From: Calothrix sp. PCC 7716
GTDB taxonomy: Bacteria > Cyanobacteriota > Cyanobacteriia > Cyanobacteriales > Nostocaceae
DNA length: 64,000 nucleotides
Direction: 5' to 3'
Assembly (NCBI RefSeq): GCF_019977735.1
Contig: NZ_AP025018.1
Location: 9,986,580-10,050,579 of the forward strand
A program made the translations under genes and the position numbers. The notes under the pieces were generated by a model. The model did not search any database, was not told where the DNA came from, and worked only from the letters and a program-made list of their open reading frames with translations. This document shows, one piece after another, positions 8,397 through 16,472 of the stretch (position 1 is its first letter; every line of letters begins with the position of its first letter).

Positions 8397-9452
8397 TCAA
8401 AGAGTTGCTGGTTCTCTAAGAATTTCAAATGTTTCTCCGTTGATTGTCAATTCATCGGCGCCGTTACTGCTAGCAACTGCTTCTGTTAATATTCTGGTTG
8501 CCCACTCTGTTAAGTTAAGTCCTGATGATTTAGCTATGTCTTGCATTTCTCGCTGCAAGTACGCTGGAATGTGTAAGGTTAATGCGACTGTTTCGAGTAA
8601 AGGTATTCGGGAGAGTCTTAACTCTTGTTCACTGTTACGGTAAGTCCAGTACTCACATTCATGCGCGCGGGTTTCGCCATCTTTTTCCAGAAAGTTTAAT
8701 TTACCTAACTGGTAACAATAGAAGTTTTCTTTTTCTTCTAGTAATTCCGGACTACAATTCAAACAGTTCCAACAGCTTCGTATTGGTGTACTTGGTGTAC
8801 ATGATGATTTTGGCTGTGTATGTCCTGCATCTGATATTGCTGCGTCTACACTTTGAGGTGTGTTTGATTTATGCTCTGTTCGTGGTTTTAGCTTCTTTCT
8901 GCCTTTACTCCTATTCGATTCAGAGTTGTCGTTTTGTTTTTGGTATGCTTTTACTACTTGAATGATGTGGGTTGCTGTGATTTTACCGTTCGGCGCCGTA
9001 GAAACCGCTTGTTGCCAAACTTTTTGTTGTTCGGATGGAGTTAATGCAGTTAATGGACGCGCTTGACGTTCGTTTGCGGGAAGAATTTGTGAACCGTGGT
9101 TCACATTTTCATAAACCGCAGCAGCATCTATCAGGTAGTAAGCGGAACGTCGGGACATTTCCCAACGGTTGATGCAATACTCCTCGAAGGTGTCGTAACA
9201 TTGCCTATACAGTCGCTTATCACGCAGTATACGCAACGCTTGTCCTATTTCCCAAAATGCCCGTAAACCTCGCTGAACTGTTGATTCTAAACTTTCTAGC
9301 TCTAGAACTTCAGCTTCTGAAAGCGCTTCTGGGTTGTTGGTATTTATTTGGTTGACATTACTATTCGGAGTTGAAGCAACTGCTAATTCTTGCTCACCGC
9401 CACTAGATAGTTGAAAAGTTGCACAGGAAGCAGTAAAGTCTAGATGTTCCAT
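8397..9452 (-). CDS. DUF3102-like protein with C-terminal ribbon-helix-helix-like segment
   Basis: 351 aa. Residues about 45-120 (ESTVQRGLRAFWEIGQALRI..CINRWEMSRRSAYYLIDAA) resemble the helical region of phage/plasmid DUF3102-type proteins that act with ParB-like or KilA-like factors. A central basic, Ser/Pro-rich linker leads to a Cys cluster (CWNCLNC...CYQLGKL...HECEYW), a possible metal site. The C-terminus (LHIPAYLQREMQDIAKSSGL) is typical of an RHH DNA-binding segment. The role is probably DNA binding; this is inference. One GTGAACC palindrome lies inside the coding region and encodes NVNHGS. Confidence 0.6.
   Translation of the reverse strand: MEHLDFTASCATFQLSSGGEQELAVASTPNSNVNQINTNNPEALSEAEVLELESLESTVQRGLRAFWEIGQALRILRDKRLYRQCYDTFEEYCINRWEMSRRSAYYLIDAAAVYENVNHGSQILPANERQARPLTALTPSEQQKVWQQAVSTAPNGKITATHIIQVVKAYQKQNDNSESNRSKGRKKLKPRTEHKSNTPQSVDAAISDAGHTQPKSSCTPSTPIRSCWNCLNCSPELLEEKENFYCYQLGKLNFLEKDGETRAHECEYWTYRNSEQELRLSRIPLLETVALTLHIPAYLQREMQDIAKSSGLNLTEWATRILTEAVASSNGADELTINGETFEILREPATL
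9089..9104. repeat. GTGAACC-NN-GGTTCAC palindrome, copy 4 (inside a gene)
   Basis: The same 16 bp as copy 3, with the AATTT left flank and ATTT right flank also shared, but here within the coding region of the DUF3102-like protein (codons for NVNHGSQ). It is the only one of the four copies that is translated. Confidence 0.75.
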
Positions 9453-9804
9453 CGATATCCTTTATCTCTGGGTTAACGACTGCGTTATTGTTTATTTATC
9501 CATGAACTATCCACGGCGCCAGCACTTACTGTCACCGCTTTGTCAATGCTCTATACATATCCCGATTATATTGCACATGCAATAAATAATATTGCACAAG
9601 TTATGTGCTTTATGCAAACTTTTTACGTTTTGTATTGATTTTCCGTTCAAAGAATATGGGTAATTAGCCTTTTAAGTTTGTAGTTTCGTTTAAATTTTGC
9701 TCAAACCCTTGTAAATACAGGAGTTATACTTTTAAATAGGGTATACAAACCTTATAAATCTAAGAACGTGAGCGCTTTACCTCAACTGCTACTCAAGCGG
9801 GGGT
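9453..9804. other. intergenic, 350 bp, between divergent genes
   Basis: AT-rich region between the minus-strand gene starting at 9452 and the plus-strand HTH gene at 9805, so it should hold both promoters. It contains TTGCACATGCAATAAATAATATTGCACAA-like direct and inverted TTGCA(C/A) words (about 9570-9600), which could be an operator for the divergent HTH regulator. That is a guess from the pattern only. Confidence 0.35.
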
Positions 9805-10293
9805 ATGGTCGGCTTTACATTAAATTTGCCTGTTATTGAAGTTACCAAGGTAAAAATTGTGACTGCCACATCTGTACCATCACTCATACAAGCGCGCCAA
9901 AATCGACTAGTTCAGTTGATGGAACAGCTGTTGCAAGATGGCTGGACTCAAACTGGAATAGCTGAGTTTATTGGCGTAGAGTTTACAACGGTGTACCGCT
10001 GGGTAAAGGGGAAGACTGTTCCCGAACCGGAGTCTAGGAACTTTGAGAAGTTAGCCCGCTTGAGTGGCGGAACTTCTCAAACGCTGCAAAAGTATCTAGA
10101 TGGTGAAATAACTTTATCGGTATATCGTCAAGGTGTGGCAGGTAGGATGATGACTCAAGTAAAAAAGCGCTCGTCAAAACCCTCGAACGAGAAAATAAAG
10201 CAAGAGGTTTTAGCGAAAATTCGCTTGCTCGAACCCGCAGAAATTGCTGAAATTATTTCTGTCACAGCTGCTTTTCTAGCACAGCAAACGTAA
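9805..10293 (+). CDS. helix-turn-helix transcriptional regulator (XRE-like)
   Basis: 162 aa. Residues about 35-75 (LVQLMEQLLQDGWTQTGIAE, FIGVEFTTVYRWVKGKTVPE) form a clear HTH, with a recognition helix like those of XRE/Cro proteins. The next 40 residues (FEKLARLSGGTSQTLQKYLD) are a short dimer-like region. The C-terminal part is helical, with a basic patch (KKRSSKPSNEKIK). No effector domain is visible. It lies divergent to the DUF3102-like gene, whose expression it may control. The first ATG is used; a later start near residue 24 is possible. Confidence 0.7.
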   Translation: MVGFTLNLPVIEVTKVKIVTATSVPSLIQARQNRLVQLMEQLLQDGWTQTGIAEFIGVEFTTVYRWVKGKTVPEPESRNFEKLARLSGGTSQTLQKYLDGEITLSVYRQGVAGRMMTQVKKRSSKPSNEKIKQEVLAKIRLLEPAEIAEIISVTAAFLAQQT

Positions 10294-10295
10294 AA

Positions 10296-10323
10296 AGTTA
10301 GGAGTTAGGAGTTAGGAGTTAGG
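10296..10323. repeat. tandem heptamer repeat AGTTAGG x4
   Basis: Four head-to-tail copies of AGTTAGG fill most of the 38-bp gap between the HTH gene and the hydrolase gene. This is a short tandemly repeated repetitive (STRR) sequence, a class well known in heterocystous cyanobacteria. Its last copy merges into the GGGGGAGGGG that serves as ribosome-binding region for the next gene. Confidence 0.8.
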
Positions 10324-10331
10324 GGGAGGGG

Positions 10332-11150
10332 ATGCGACCAGTTAGTTGGCGAAAGCTCTTGGTTGGGGAATTTAGTTGGAAAAGGCTAGTAAGGTCTGCT
10401 GCTCTTATATATTTACTTTTTGCTGTTTTCGTCTATTTTCGGGCTGACAGTATGATTTTCTTACCTCAGCCATCTAGTTATCAAGACACAAAAGAGATTA
10501 TTAAGCTTAAAAGTCCAGATGGTATTGAGCTTTCAGCACTGCATTTAATTAATCCTGCCGCAAAGTACACTATACTCTATGCTCACGGCAACGCTGAAGA
10601 TTTGGGAGATATTAGGCAAGTACTAGAGAATTTAAATGCATTAGGTTTTAATGTATTTGCCTATGACTATCGTGGTTATGGCACGAGTCAAGGAACCCCC
10701 TCAGAACTGAATGCCTACAAAGATATAGATACTGCTTATAACTATTTAACTCAAGTTTTAAAAGTGGCGCCACAAAATATCATTGTATACGGGCGTTCGG
10801 TTGGTGGTGGTTCTGCTGTAGATTTAGCCGCAAGAAAGCAAGTAGCTGGTTTAATTTTAGAAAGTACTTTTACTTCAGCTTTCCGTGTTAAAGTTCCTTT
10901 TCCAATTTTACCGTTTGACAGGTTTTCCAATATTGACAAAATCGATGATATTAAAGCACCTGTACTAATTATGCATGGTAAAGAGGATAATGTGATTCCT
11001 TTTTGGCATAGTCAACAGCTTTTTGAGGAGGCGCCATCACCAAAGCTGAGTTTGTGGGTAGAAGGCGCCAGCCATAATGATTTTACATATGTCGCTGGGA
11101 GGCGTTACGGTAAAGTTTTAAAGGAATTTATTAATCTAATTGAAAAGTAG
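10332..11150 (+). CDS. alpha/beta hydrolase, membrane-anchored (BEM46/YqkD-like)
   Basis: 272 aa. An N-terminal hydrophobic helix (residues 21-37) anchors the protein. The hydrolase core follows: HGNAED oxyanion region at 85-90, YDYRGYGTSQG at 111-121, nucleophile Ser156 in GRSVGGGS, Asp219 in HGKEDNVIP and His248 in GASHNDF. The layout fits the BEM46-like group; the substrate is unknown and probably an ester or lipid. The gene follows the HTH gene by 38 bp filled with heptamer repeats and may be cotranscribed with it. Confidence 0.8.
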   Translation: MRPVSWRKLLVGEFSWKRLVRSAALIYLLFAVFVYFRADSMIFLPQPSSYQDTKEIIKLKSPDGIELSALHLINPAAKYTILYAHGNAEDLGDIRQVLENLNALGFNVFAYDYRGYGTSQGTPSELNAYKDIDTAYNYLTQVLKVAPQNIIVYGRSVGGGSAVDLAARKQVAGLILESTFTSAFRVKVPFPILPFDRFSNIDKIDDIKAPVLIMHGKEDNVIPFWHSQQLFEEAPSPKLSLWVEGASHNDFTYVAGRRYGKVLKEFINLIEK

Positions 11151-11452
11151 TTTTACACGCTAAATCATCCAAATAATAGAAGATATTGGATTGGCAAAGC
11201 GAGGAATTATATATTTAGTGATTTGTGTATAATTGCGGAGTAACCGTAAAAACACTGCTTTGCACTATCCTGCTAAAATTAAGATGGGAAAATGCACAGT
11301 TTTCAATGTAGCATTTTTTACTAGTTTTAACCGTACTGTTAGATTTTGAAATAATTTGGGTACTCTTAGAGAGTAATTAAATAATCAAATAGTACTCGAA
11401 TATTGAAACATTTAAAATCTAATTTAATAATTTTAAGGATTAATGATAGATT
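11151..11452. other. intergenic, 302 bp, AT-rich
   Basis: No coding frame, hairpin or RNA gene recognised. It is very AT-rich toward the right end, which probably holds the promoter of the SDR-dioxygenase gene. Confidence 0.35.
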
Positions 11453-13045
11453 ATGCAAGTTTGTCTAGTTACAGGTGGTAGTTCTGGTGTTGGTCTAATG
11501 ACTGCTGTTGGTTTAGCTAAATTAGATAATCATGTACTTATTGCTGGTCGTTCTGCAATTAAAGGTTCTAAAGCTGTAGAATATATTCGTCAAACTACTG
11601 GAAATTCAAATGTTGAATTTCTTTCCCTTGACCTGGCTTCTTTAGATTCTGTTCGCAATTGTGTTAACATTTTTATCGCCAAAAAATTACCATTACATAT
11701 ATTAGTACTTAATGCAGGTATATTTAATTGCCGAGGTACCACAAAAGAAGGTTTTGAACTAATTTGGGGAACTAATTATCTAGGGCATTTTTTGCTTATA
11801 CATTTGTTGTTAGATATTATGCAAAAATCTGCTCCTGGTCGCATTGTCATCGTCGCTTCAGATTTAGGATTACGACCAAATGATATTAGTTGGAATTTAT
11901 TAGTTAAAAAAACACATTTTAATTTTCTAGAATTATATTCTGTTTCTAAATTTTGTTTATTGTTATTAACACAAGAGCTTTCTCAAAAATTAGCTAACTC
12001 TCAAGTGACTGTAAATGCAGTTCATCCAGGATTTGTACAATCTAATATTACTATTTGGCATCGACTAAGTAAATATTTAGGTATCGGTATTTCTCCAGAA
12101 AATGGTGCATATAGTACTCTTTTTTGTGCTACTTCACCAAAATACTACAGTATCACTGGGCAATTTTTAGACAGTAATGCTCAAGAAATTACTTTACCTT
12201 TAAATGTGCAGAATAAAGAATTATCGCAAAAATTGTGGGAGCGTAGCTTATTGTGGACAGGTTGTAATGAACCAATAAATAAACACTCAATTAGTTACGA
12301 TGGTAGCGATGGAATATGGGGACCATATAAGCTTAGTTTAACTCGACAAGAGATGGCTGTAATTAAAGACGAAATACTTGACAATGTTTTGCCAAACTAC
12401 TCTATTAAATTGTTGTTAAATCACTTAATCAGAGCGATTATTAAAAAAGATTTTGGCTCAATTATGATGACGTTATCACAATACTTTTTTAGAAATTTTA
12501 ATATGGAAAGGCACTTAGATTCGCCTATAATTATGCAATTATGTCAAGATGAAAAATTACTAGAAGAATTAACAACACATTTAGGAGAAAATTTTCTGCT
12601 ATGGAGGTCTGAAATTTGGGCTAATTATCCTGCTCAGAAAATAATTCCTTATTGGCATCAAGATTTATACCCTTACTTGATTAAAAATCAATCTAAAAAT
12701 ATTTATGCTTATATAGCTTTAACAGAAATTAATGAATATAATGGTTTTGAATATATTCCCAACAAATATCTTCAAAATTGCTCTATAAAAATTACTGACC
12801 CTTTCAGTGGTAATAAGTTTTTTGAAATTCCTGAAGAAGTTACACAAAAGGCAATTCCTGTACTGTTACAACCAGGTGAATTTATATTATTTACTGATGA
12901 GCTTATACATTGTTCTTTACGCAATAATAGCGGTAAAGTAAGAATTGCTTTAACTCTAAGATTAACTCAGTCAGGTACAAAAGTTTTACAGGGTTATACT
13001 TCTAATTATTACCAACCAATAACTTTGCGCTCAAAAAATAGCTAA
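11453..13045 (+). CDS. fusion protein: short-chain dehydrogenase + phytanoyl-CoA dioxygenase-like domain
   Basis: 530 aa, two enzymes in one chain. Residues 1-275 are an SDR: nucleotide-binding TGGSSGVG (7-14), LNAG (about 86) and the catalytic YSVSK (about 163), close to the protochlorophyllide-reductase-like branch. Residues about 330-520 fit a PhyH-type Fe(II)/2-oxoglutarate dioxygenase: metal ligands His402-x-Asp404 in YWHQDLY, distal His486, and Arg497 for 2-oxoglutarate, with the usual 11-residue spacing. An oxygenase plus reductase would hydroxylate and then oxidise one substrate, as in natural-product or lipid tailoring (inference). There is no GGCGCC in the gene and it is AT-richer than its neighbours. 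Confidence 0.82.
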   Translation: MQVCLVTGGSSGVGLMTAVGLAKLDNHVLIAGRSAIKGSKAVEYIRQTTGNSNVEFLSLDLASLDSVRNCVNIFIAKKLPLHILVLNAGIFNCRGTTKEGFELIWGTNYLGHFLLIHLLLDIMQKSAPGRIVIVASDLGLRPNDISWNLLVKKTHFNFLELYSVSKFCLLLLTQELSQKLANSQVTVNAVHPGFVQSNITIWHRLSKYLGIGISPENGAYSTLFCATSPKYYSITGQFLDSNAQEITLPLNVQNKELSQKLWERSLLWTGCNEPINKHSISYDGSDGIWGPYKLSLTRQEMAVIKDEILDNVLPNYSIKLLLNHLIRAIIKKDFGSIMMTLSQYFFRNFNMERHLDSPIIMQLCQDEKLLEELTTHLGENFLLWRSEIWANYPAQKIIPYWHQDLYPYLIKNQSKNIYAYIALTEINEYNGFEYIPNKYLQNCSIKITDPFSGNKFFEIPEEVTQKAIPVLLQPGEFILFTDELIHCSLRNNSGKVRIALTLRLTQSGTKVLQGYTSNYYQPITLRSKNS

Positions 13046-13073
13046 TTTCATATTTCTCAACTAACCTCAAGTT

Positions 13074-14447
13074 TTACAGCGCTGTAAATTTACTTGCTGC
13101 GTTGTCTAATACTAGTATCCAATCGTTGCCTCGTCCTTTGGTTGGTGGTGTGAATTTTCTGGTTTCTGTCAAGGAAAATTCTTCTACTTTTGTTCCTTTT
13201 CCTTGACGTGGATTGTACCACTGAGCTTTGATTCGATTGCCTGTGATTTTTGATAGTTTAACTGTAATAGGGTTTCCTGTTGGTGTGTAAATAAATGCAA
13301 AGCTTCCATCTGAGGCGCCTGCTGCTCTTATATCTTCTGTACCGTTTATAATAATTGATTGGTCTGGTACGAGTTTTGTATAAGGTCGAGATTCAAATAA
13401 TTTTTTTAAATAACCCATTTGGGTTGCCCCTGGTTGTGCTAATGCTTTTTGCCAAGGTGTTCTAGCTTTTGATATTGGTTCCCTTCCTGGTTGCCACATC
13501 TGCCAAATGTTATGGTTTCCGTAAGTGTGACCACAGGTGCCTGCTAGCATTGACCAATAGGCAGCTTGCCTAACATCAAAATCATTGAACCAACCATTTT
13601 CTGGTTTCCAATTAATTGGATGGTCTTCATAACATGGTTCTCCGTCAAGTGTGGGTTTTGACGGACTTAAAAGATAGTTTTGAGATGTAACTTTATAATT
13701 GGGTATATTAATAGCCATGTGACCCGATTGGAACATGTTAAAGTCAAGCCAATCATCGTTATGGAACCAGGTTGCTGAATTTGAGCCACCCTGTGGATGG
13801 TAGGTCATTAGATGATTTCCTGTATCTCCCTGTTTTAACCCTTTTGCCATAGACCGAATTATAGCTAAGTGATTATCGTTCTCAGGGCTACGGTCTCCGC
13901 CTAGAATCCATATAATAGGCTTGTTTCTATAACGTTTGCCAAGATAGGCGCCAAAAGCTTCAGCATTTGTAGGTGTAAATATTTCTGGTCCAACACCCCA
14001 TAGCTTTTTCCATTTATCTCCCCATGTTGGTAACATTCCTATGTAAAGCCCTAGTTTTTCGGCTTGATTTACAACATAATCAACATGCTGAAAGTAAGCT
14101 TCGTTGGGTTTAGTGGGGTCATTATCTTTTAGCGGCAGGTTGCCGTAAGCGTTGGGTTGCCTAAGTCCATCAAGTTCTGCTAAAACAACAGCTTGAATGA
14201 CGGTAAATCCTTTGCGGGCACGGTCTTGTAAATATATAAGTGCCTCTTCACGATTTGCTCGATGGAATAGTTCCCAAGCTGTATCTCCAAGGTAGAAGAA
14301 GGGCCTACCATTTTTTTGAACTAAAAAACGTTTGTTTTGCTGCACTCTGAGAGTTTGTCCAGCTTGAGTTTTTTGTGAACAAGACACCGACAAAGCTATC
14401 CCTGAGCAGAGACTGAGAAAAGTACGTCTAGTTAAAGGTTTGTGCAT
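13074..14447 (-). CDS. GH140/apiosidase-like (DUF4038) exported glycoside hydrolase
   Basis: 457 aa with a twin-arginine leader (RRTFLSLCSGIALSVSCSQK; the Cys near residue 23 may be a lipid-attachment site). The body begins with the DUF4038 signature (NGRPFFYLGDTAWELFHRAN), followed by TIM-barrel-like blocks VIQAVVLAELDGLRQPN, PIIWILGGDRSPEND and LDGEPCYEDHPINW. It ends with a beta-rich C-terminal domain of the putative collagen-binding type (FAFIYTPTGNPITVKLSKIT). Family members act on plant or bacterial polysaccharides; here the protein is probably in the periplasm or on the outer surface. The substrate cannot be read from sequence. Confidence 0.8.
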   Translation of the reverse strand: MHKPLTRRTFLSLCSGIALSVSCSQKTQAGQTLRVQQNKRFLVQKNGRPFFYLGDTAWELFHRANREEALIYLQDRARKGFTVIQAVVLAELDGLRQPNAYGNLPLKDNDPTKPNEAYFQHVDYVVNQAEKLGLYIGMLPTWGDKWKKLWGVGPEIFTPTNAEAFGAYLGKRYRNKPIIWILGGDRSPENDNHLAIIRSMAKGLKQGDTGNHLMTYHPQGGSNSATWFHNDDWLDFNMFQSGHMAINIPNYKVTSQNYLLSPSKPTLDGEPCYEDHPINWKPENGWFNDFDVRQAAYWSMLAGTCGHTYGNHNIWQMWQPGREPISKARTPWQKALAQPGATQMGYLKKLFESRPYTKLVPDQSIIINGTEDIRAAGASDGSFAFIYTPTGNPITVKLSKITGNRIKAQWYNPRQGKGTKVEEFSLTETRKFTPPTKGRGNDWILVLDNAASKFTAL

Positions 14448-14645
14448 ATTTTTAAAGAATTCGTCGCATTATTAATTAAAGCGCACGGTAAAGGTATTGA
14501 TGATGATTTTTTTGTGAAGCTAATAAGTTAAATGTAACTTAAAGCGTAGAAACATCTCTGACTGATGGGTGATTTGGCGCCAGTTAAAATTGAATAATCT
14601 TGTGTGTATGGATGGCGATAAATATTAATTTTGAGGAATTTGAAC

Positions 14646-14954
14646 GTGAAACGCTCTAATGTATCTAAATTCTTGGGAACTAGTTTGTTAGTAGCTAGTT
14701 TGGTAACTGTACCTGCTACTATGCGCGCTTCTGCTCAAACTAGTAATACCAATACAACAACTACTACTACTGAACGAACAGTTGTGAATGATGCTGACCG
14801 CGCAACTGATAATAATTTTTCTGATGGTGACTGGGGATTAATGGGTTTACTTGGTTTATTTGGTTTGCTAGGTCGTAGAAGTAAGAAAAACGTAGAAACT
14901 GTTGCTTATGATGACCGAGGTACTGTTGGTACTTCTGGTACTCGCGTTCGTTAA
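14646..14954 (+). CDS. small exported protein with WGxxG..GRR C-terminal motif
   Basis: 102 aa from GTG 14646, chosen because TTGAGGA sits 8 bp upstream. A signal peptide (MKRSNVSKFLGTSLLVASLV to ASAQ, about residues 1-31) is followed by a Thr-rich spacer (NTNTTTTTTE) and one hydrophobic Gly/Leu helix, DWGLMGLLGLFGLLGRRSKK, the WGxxG-type membrane tail found in many cyanobacterial small exported proteins. The function is unknown; the tail may hold the protein in the membrane. Confidence 0.75.
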   Translation: MKRSNVSKFLGTSLLVASLVTVPATMRASAQTSNTNTTTTTTERTVVNDADRATDNNFSDGDWGLMGLLGLFGLLGRRSKKNVETVAYDDRGTVGTSGTRVR

Positions 14955-15059
14955 TTTGAACGTGGTTACATAAAGATGGGAATATATAAGAGAGACTGTA
15001 CATGTACGGTCTCTCTATCGTTTATTATGGGAATGCGCGTTAAAATGCCTGTTCGAGTT

Positions 15060-15203
15060 AGAGGTTGTTTGAAAAGTGTCTTTTGATGTCATGCTGAGGA
15101 ACGAAGCATCTCAGTATACAGGCTCAAACCCTAGATTCTTCGTTCCGCTGCGCTCCACTCAGAATGACAATTTATACCTAGTTCGACTTTTCAAACATCC
15201 TCT
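15060..15203. mobile_element. MITE-like element with 18-bp terminal inverted repeats
   Basis: The left end AGAGGTTGTTTGAAAAGT (15060-15077) matches the reverse complement of the right end (15186-15203) with one mismatch. The 144-bp interior has no gene and carries the ATTCTTCGTTCC...TCAGAATGACA motif seen in many bacterial small repeats. Its right end forms the last codons and stop of the adjoining adenine methylase gene. Confidence 0.7.
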
Positions 15204-16023
15204 TAGAGTTGGGTTTAATTTCGTAGTTGGTTATAAATAGTTCTTTACCTTTTTTGGCGCCGCTTTGTTTGTAGTTGTTCATTCCATATTGCAATTCCCA
15301 TTCATTCATGTAAAAAGATTTAAAGTTTTCTCTGATATAGGGTGAGTCGTCGTAAGTTATTAGCCAGCGTTGGAGACAGTTTTGTACGAGTGTTGCAAAT
15401 CTTTGATGCTCGAATGAGATGTGCAAATCTCCTTCTTTACCATATAGTTTGGATTTAGTAGCTGTAAAATAAGGTGGGTCTAAAAATAAAAATACGTTTT
15501 GACCTTCTGCAAGTAATAGTTCGCTATAATCTAAGTTTGTAATTTTTACATCTGCTGTTAAGATACTTTCTAATTTTTCTAAACGTAAAATAGATGATTC
15601 TGTAAACCTTTTGTGAAAAGCTTGCTCAGAATATCCTCCAGATTCGACGGTTCCAGAGAAGGTAATTCTGTTGAGAATAAAAAAGCGCACTGCTCTGTCA
15701 AAATCAGATAATTTAGTAATGTTTACTTTGGTTAATTCTTCAAATAGTTGTTTGCCGTTTGTATATTTATTTTTGATGCGATGTATTTCTTCTATAAGAG
15801 TAGGGAGGTGAGATTGAGAAAACTTCCAGAATAGGAAGAGTTCGCGGTTTAAATCGTTAATCCAAAATTTGAGGTGAGGTAACTTTTGTTTTAGGTATAT
15901 AAAAACAGAACCACCACCTATGAAGGGTTCCCTATACTCAGAAAAACTATCTGGTATATATTGGGCTATTTGGTCAATGGCTTTTGATTTGCCACCTGGG
16001 TAACGTAGTGGACTTTTTATCAT
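15178..16023 (-). CDS. DNA adenine methyltransferase, D12 class (Dam/DpnM type)
   Basis: 281 aa. It has the D12-class order: N-terminal SPLRYPGGKSKAI with the AdoMet-binding FxGxG-like EPFIGGGSVF (about residues 33-42), a variable target-recognition region, and DPPYF (about 181), the catalytic motif IV for N6-adenine methylation. No restriction enzyme lies beside it, so it is a solitary methylase or the survivor of a restriction-modification pair. The last nine codons (from KRMFEKSN on) lie inside the terminal repeat of the adjacent element, so the native C-terminus has been replaced. Confidence 0.88.
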   Translation of the reverse strand: MIKSPLRYPGGKSKAIDQIAQYIPDSFSEYREPFIGGGSVFIYLKQKLPHLKFWINDLNRELFLFWKFSQSHLPTLIEEIHRIKNKYTNGKQLFEELTKVNITKLSDFDRAVRFFILNRITFSGTVESGGYSEQAFHKRFTESSILRLEKLESILTADVKITNLDYSELLLAEGQNVFLFLDPPYFTATKSKLYGKEGDLHISFEHQRFATLVQNCLQRWLITYDDSPYIRENFKSFYMNEWELQYGMNNYKQSGAKKGKELFITNYEIKPNSKRMFEKSN

Positions 16024-16472
16024 AGTTTTGGTCGTAGTTTACGTTATTACCTATGCGTTCATTATCAAGTAGGTCTAGGTTCGTACATTTTAACTGTAAG
16101 TCAAGACGAGTCCGGCGCCGAGAACCTGGTGATACGATTCCTGTTATTGTTACATCAACCCCTACCAAGTCTAATGGTCTGGGTGCAATTGGTTGATAAA
16201 GTGTTACGGGAGCAAGGATTCAGGTTGGGTTAGCACAGTGGTATTTTATGGTGGTTGACAAGTATTCTTTTTAACATCAATATACTACCCGTTTCGGAAT
16301 TAATTGCACGGAGATGGTTAAATTAATCAGCGTAGGGAGTATCCAAAAGCAACTTCTCTCCATCTCAAAACAAAACTTCTTCCTTCTTTCTTCTTACGAG
16401 CGTTCAACGCCCTAAATAATTACCGAAATAATTTAAGATTGTCTTAGTATTATATAAGCATATTTTATAATC
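16024..16472. other. intergenic, 449 bp
   Basis: A short plus-strand frame (16051-16197, ending REPGDTIPVIVTSTPTKSNG) may be a leftover of a larger gene; I could not assign it. Otherwise nothing was recognised. AT-rich DNA at 16430-16470 probably carries the glycosyltransferase promoter. Confidence 0.3.

Noticed and set aside
14631-14648. TTTTGAGGAATTTGAACGTG as an eighth TGAGGA box
   Set aside because: Only one half-site is present, and it serves as ribosome-binding site of the GTG-started gene.
15974-16168. 64-codon minus-strand frame before the methylase gene
   Set aside because: It overlaps the methylase start and has odd composition. A plus-strand frame here (16051-16197) is mentioned only as a possible remnant.
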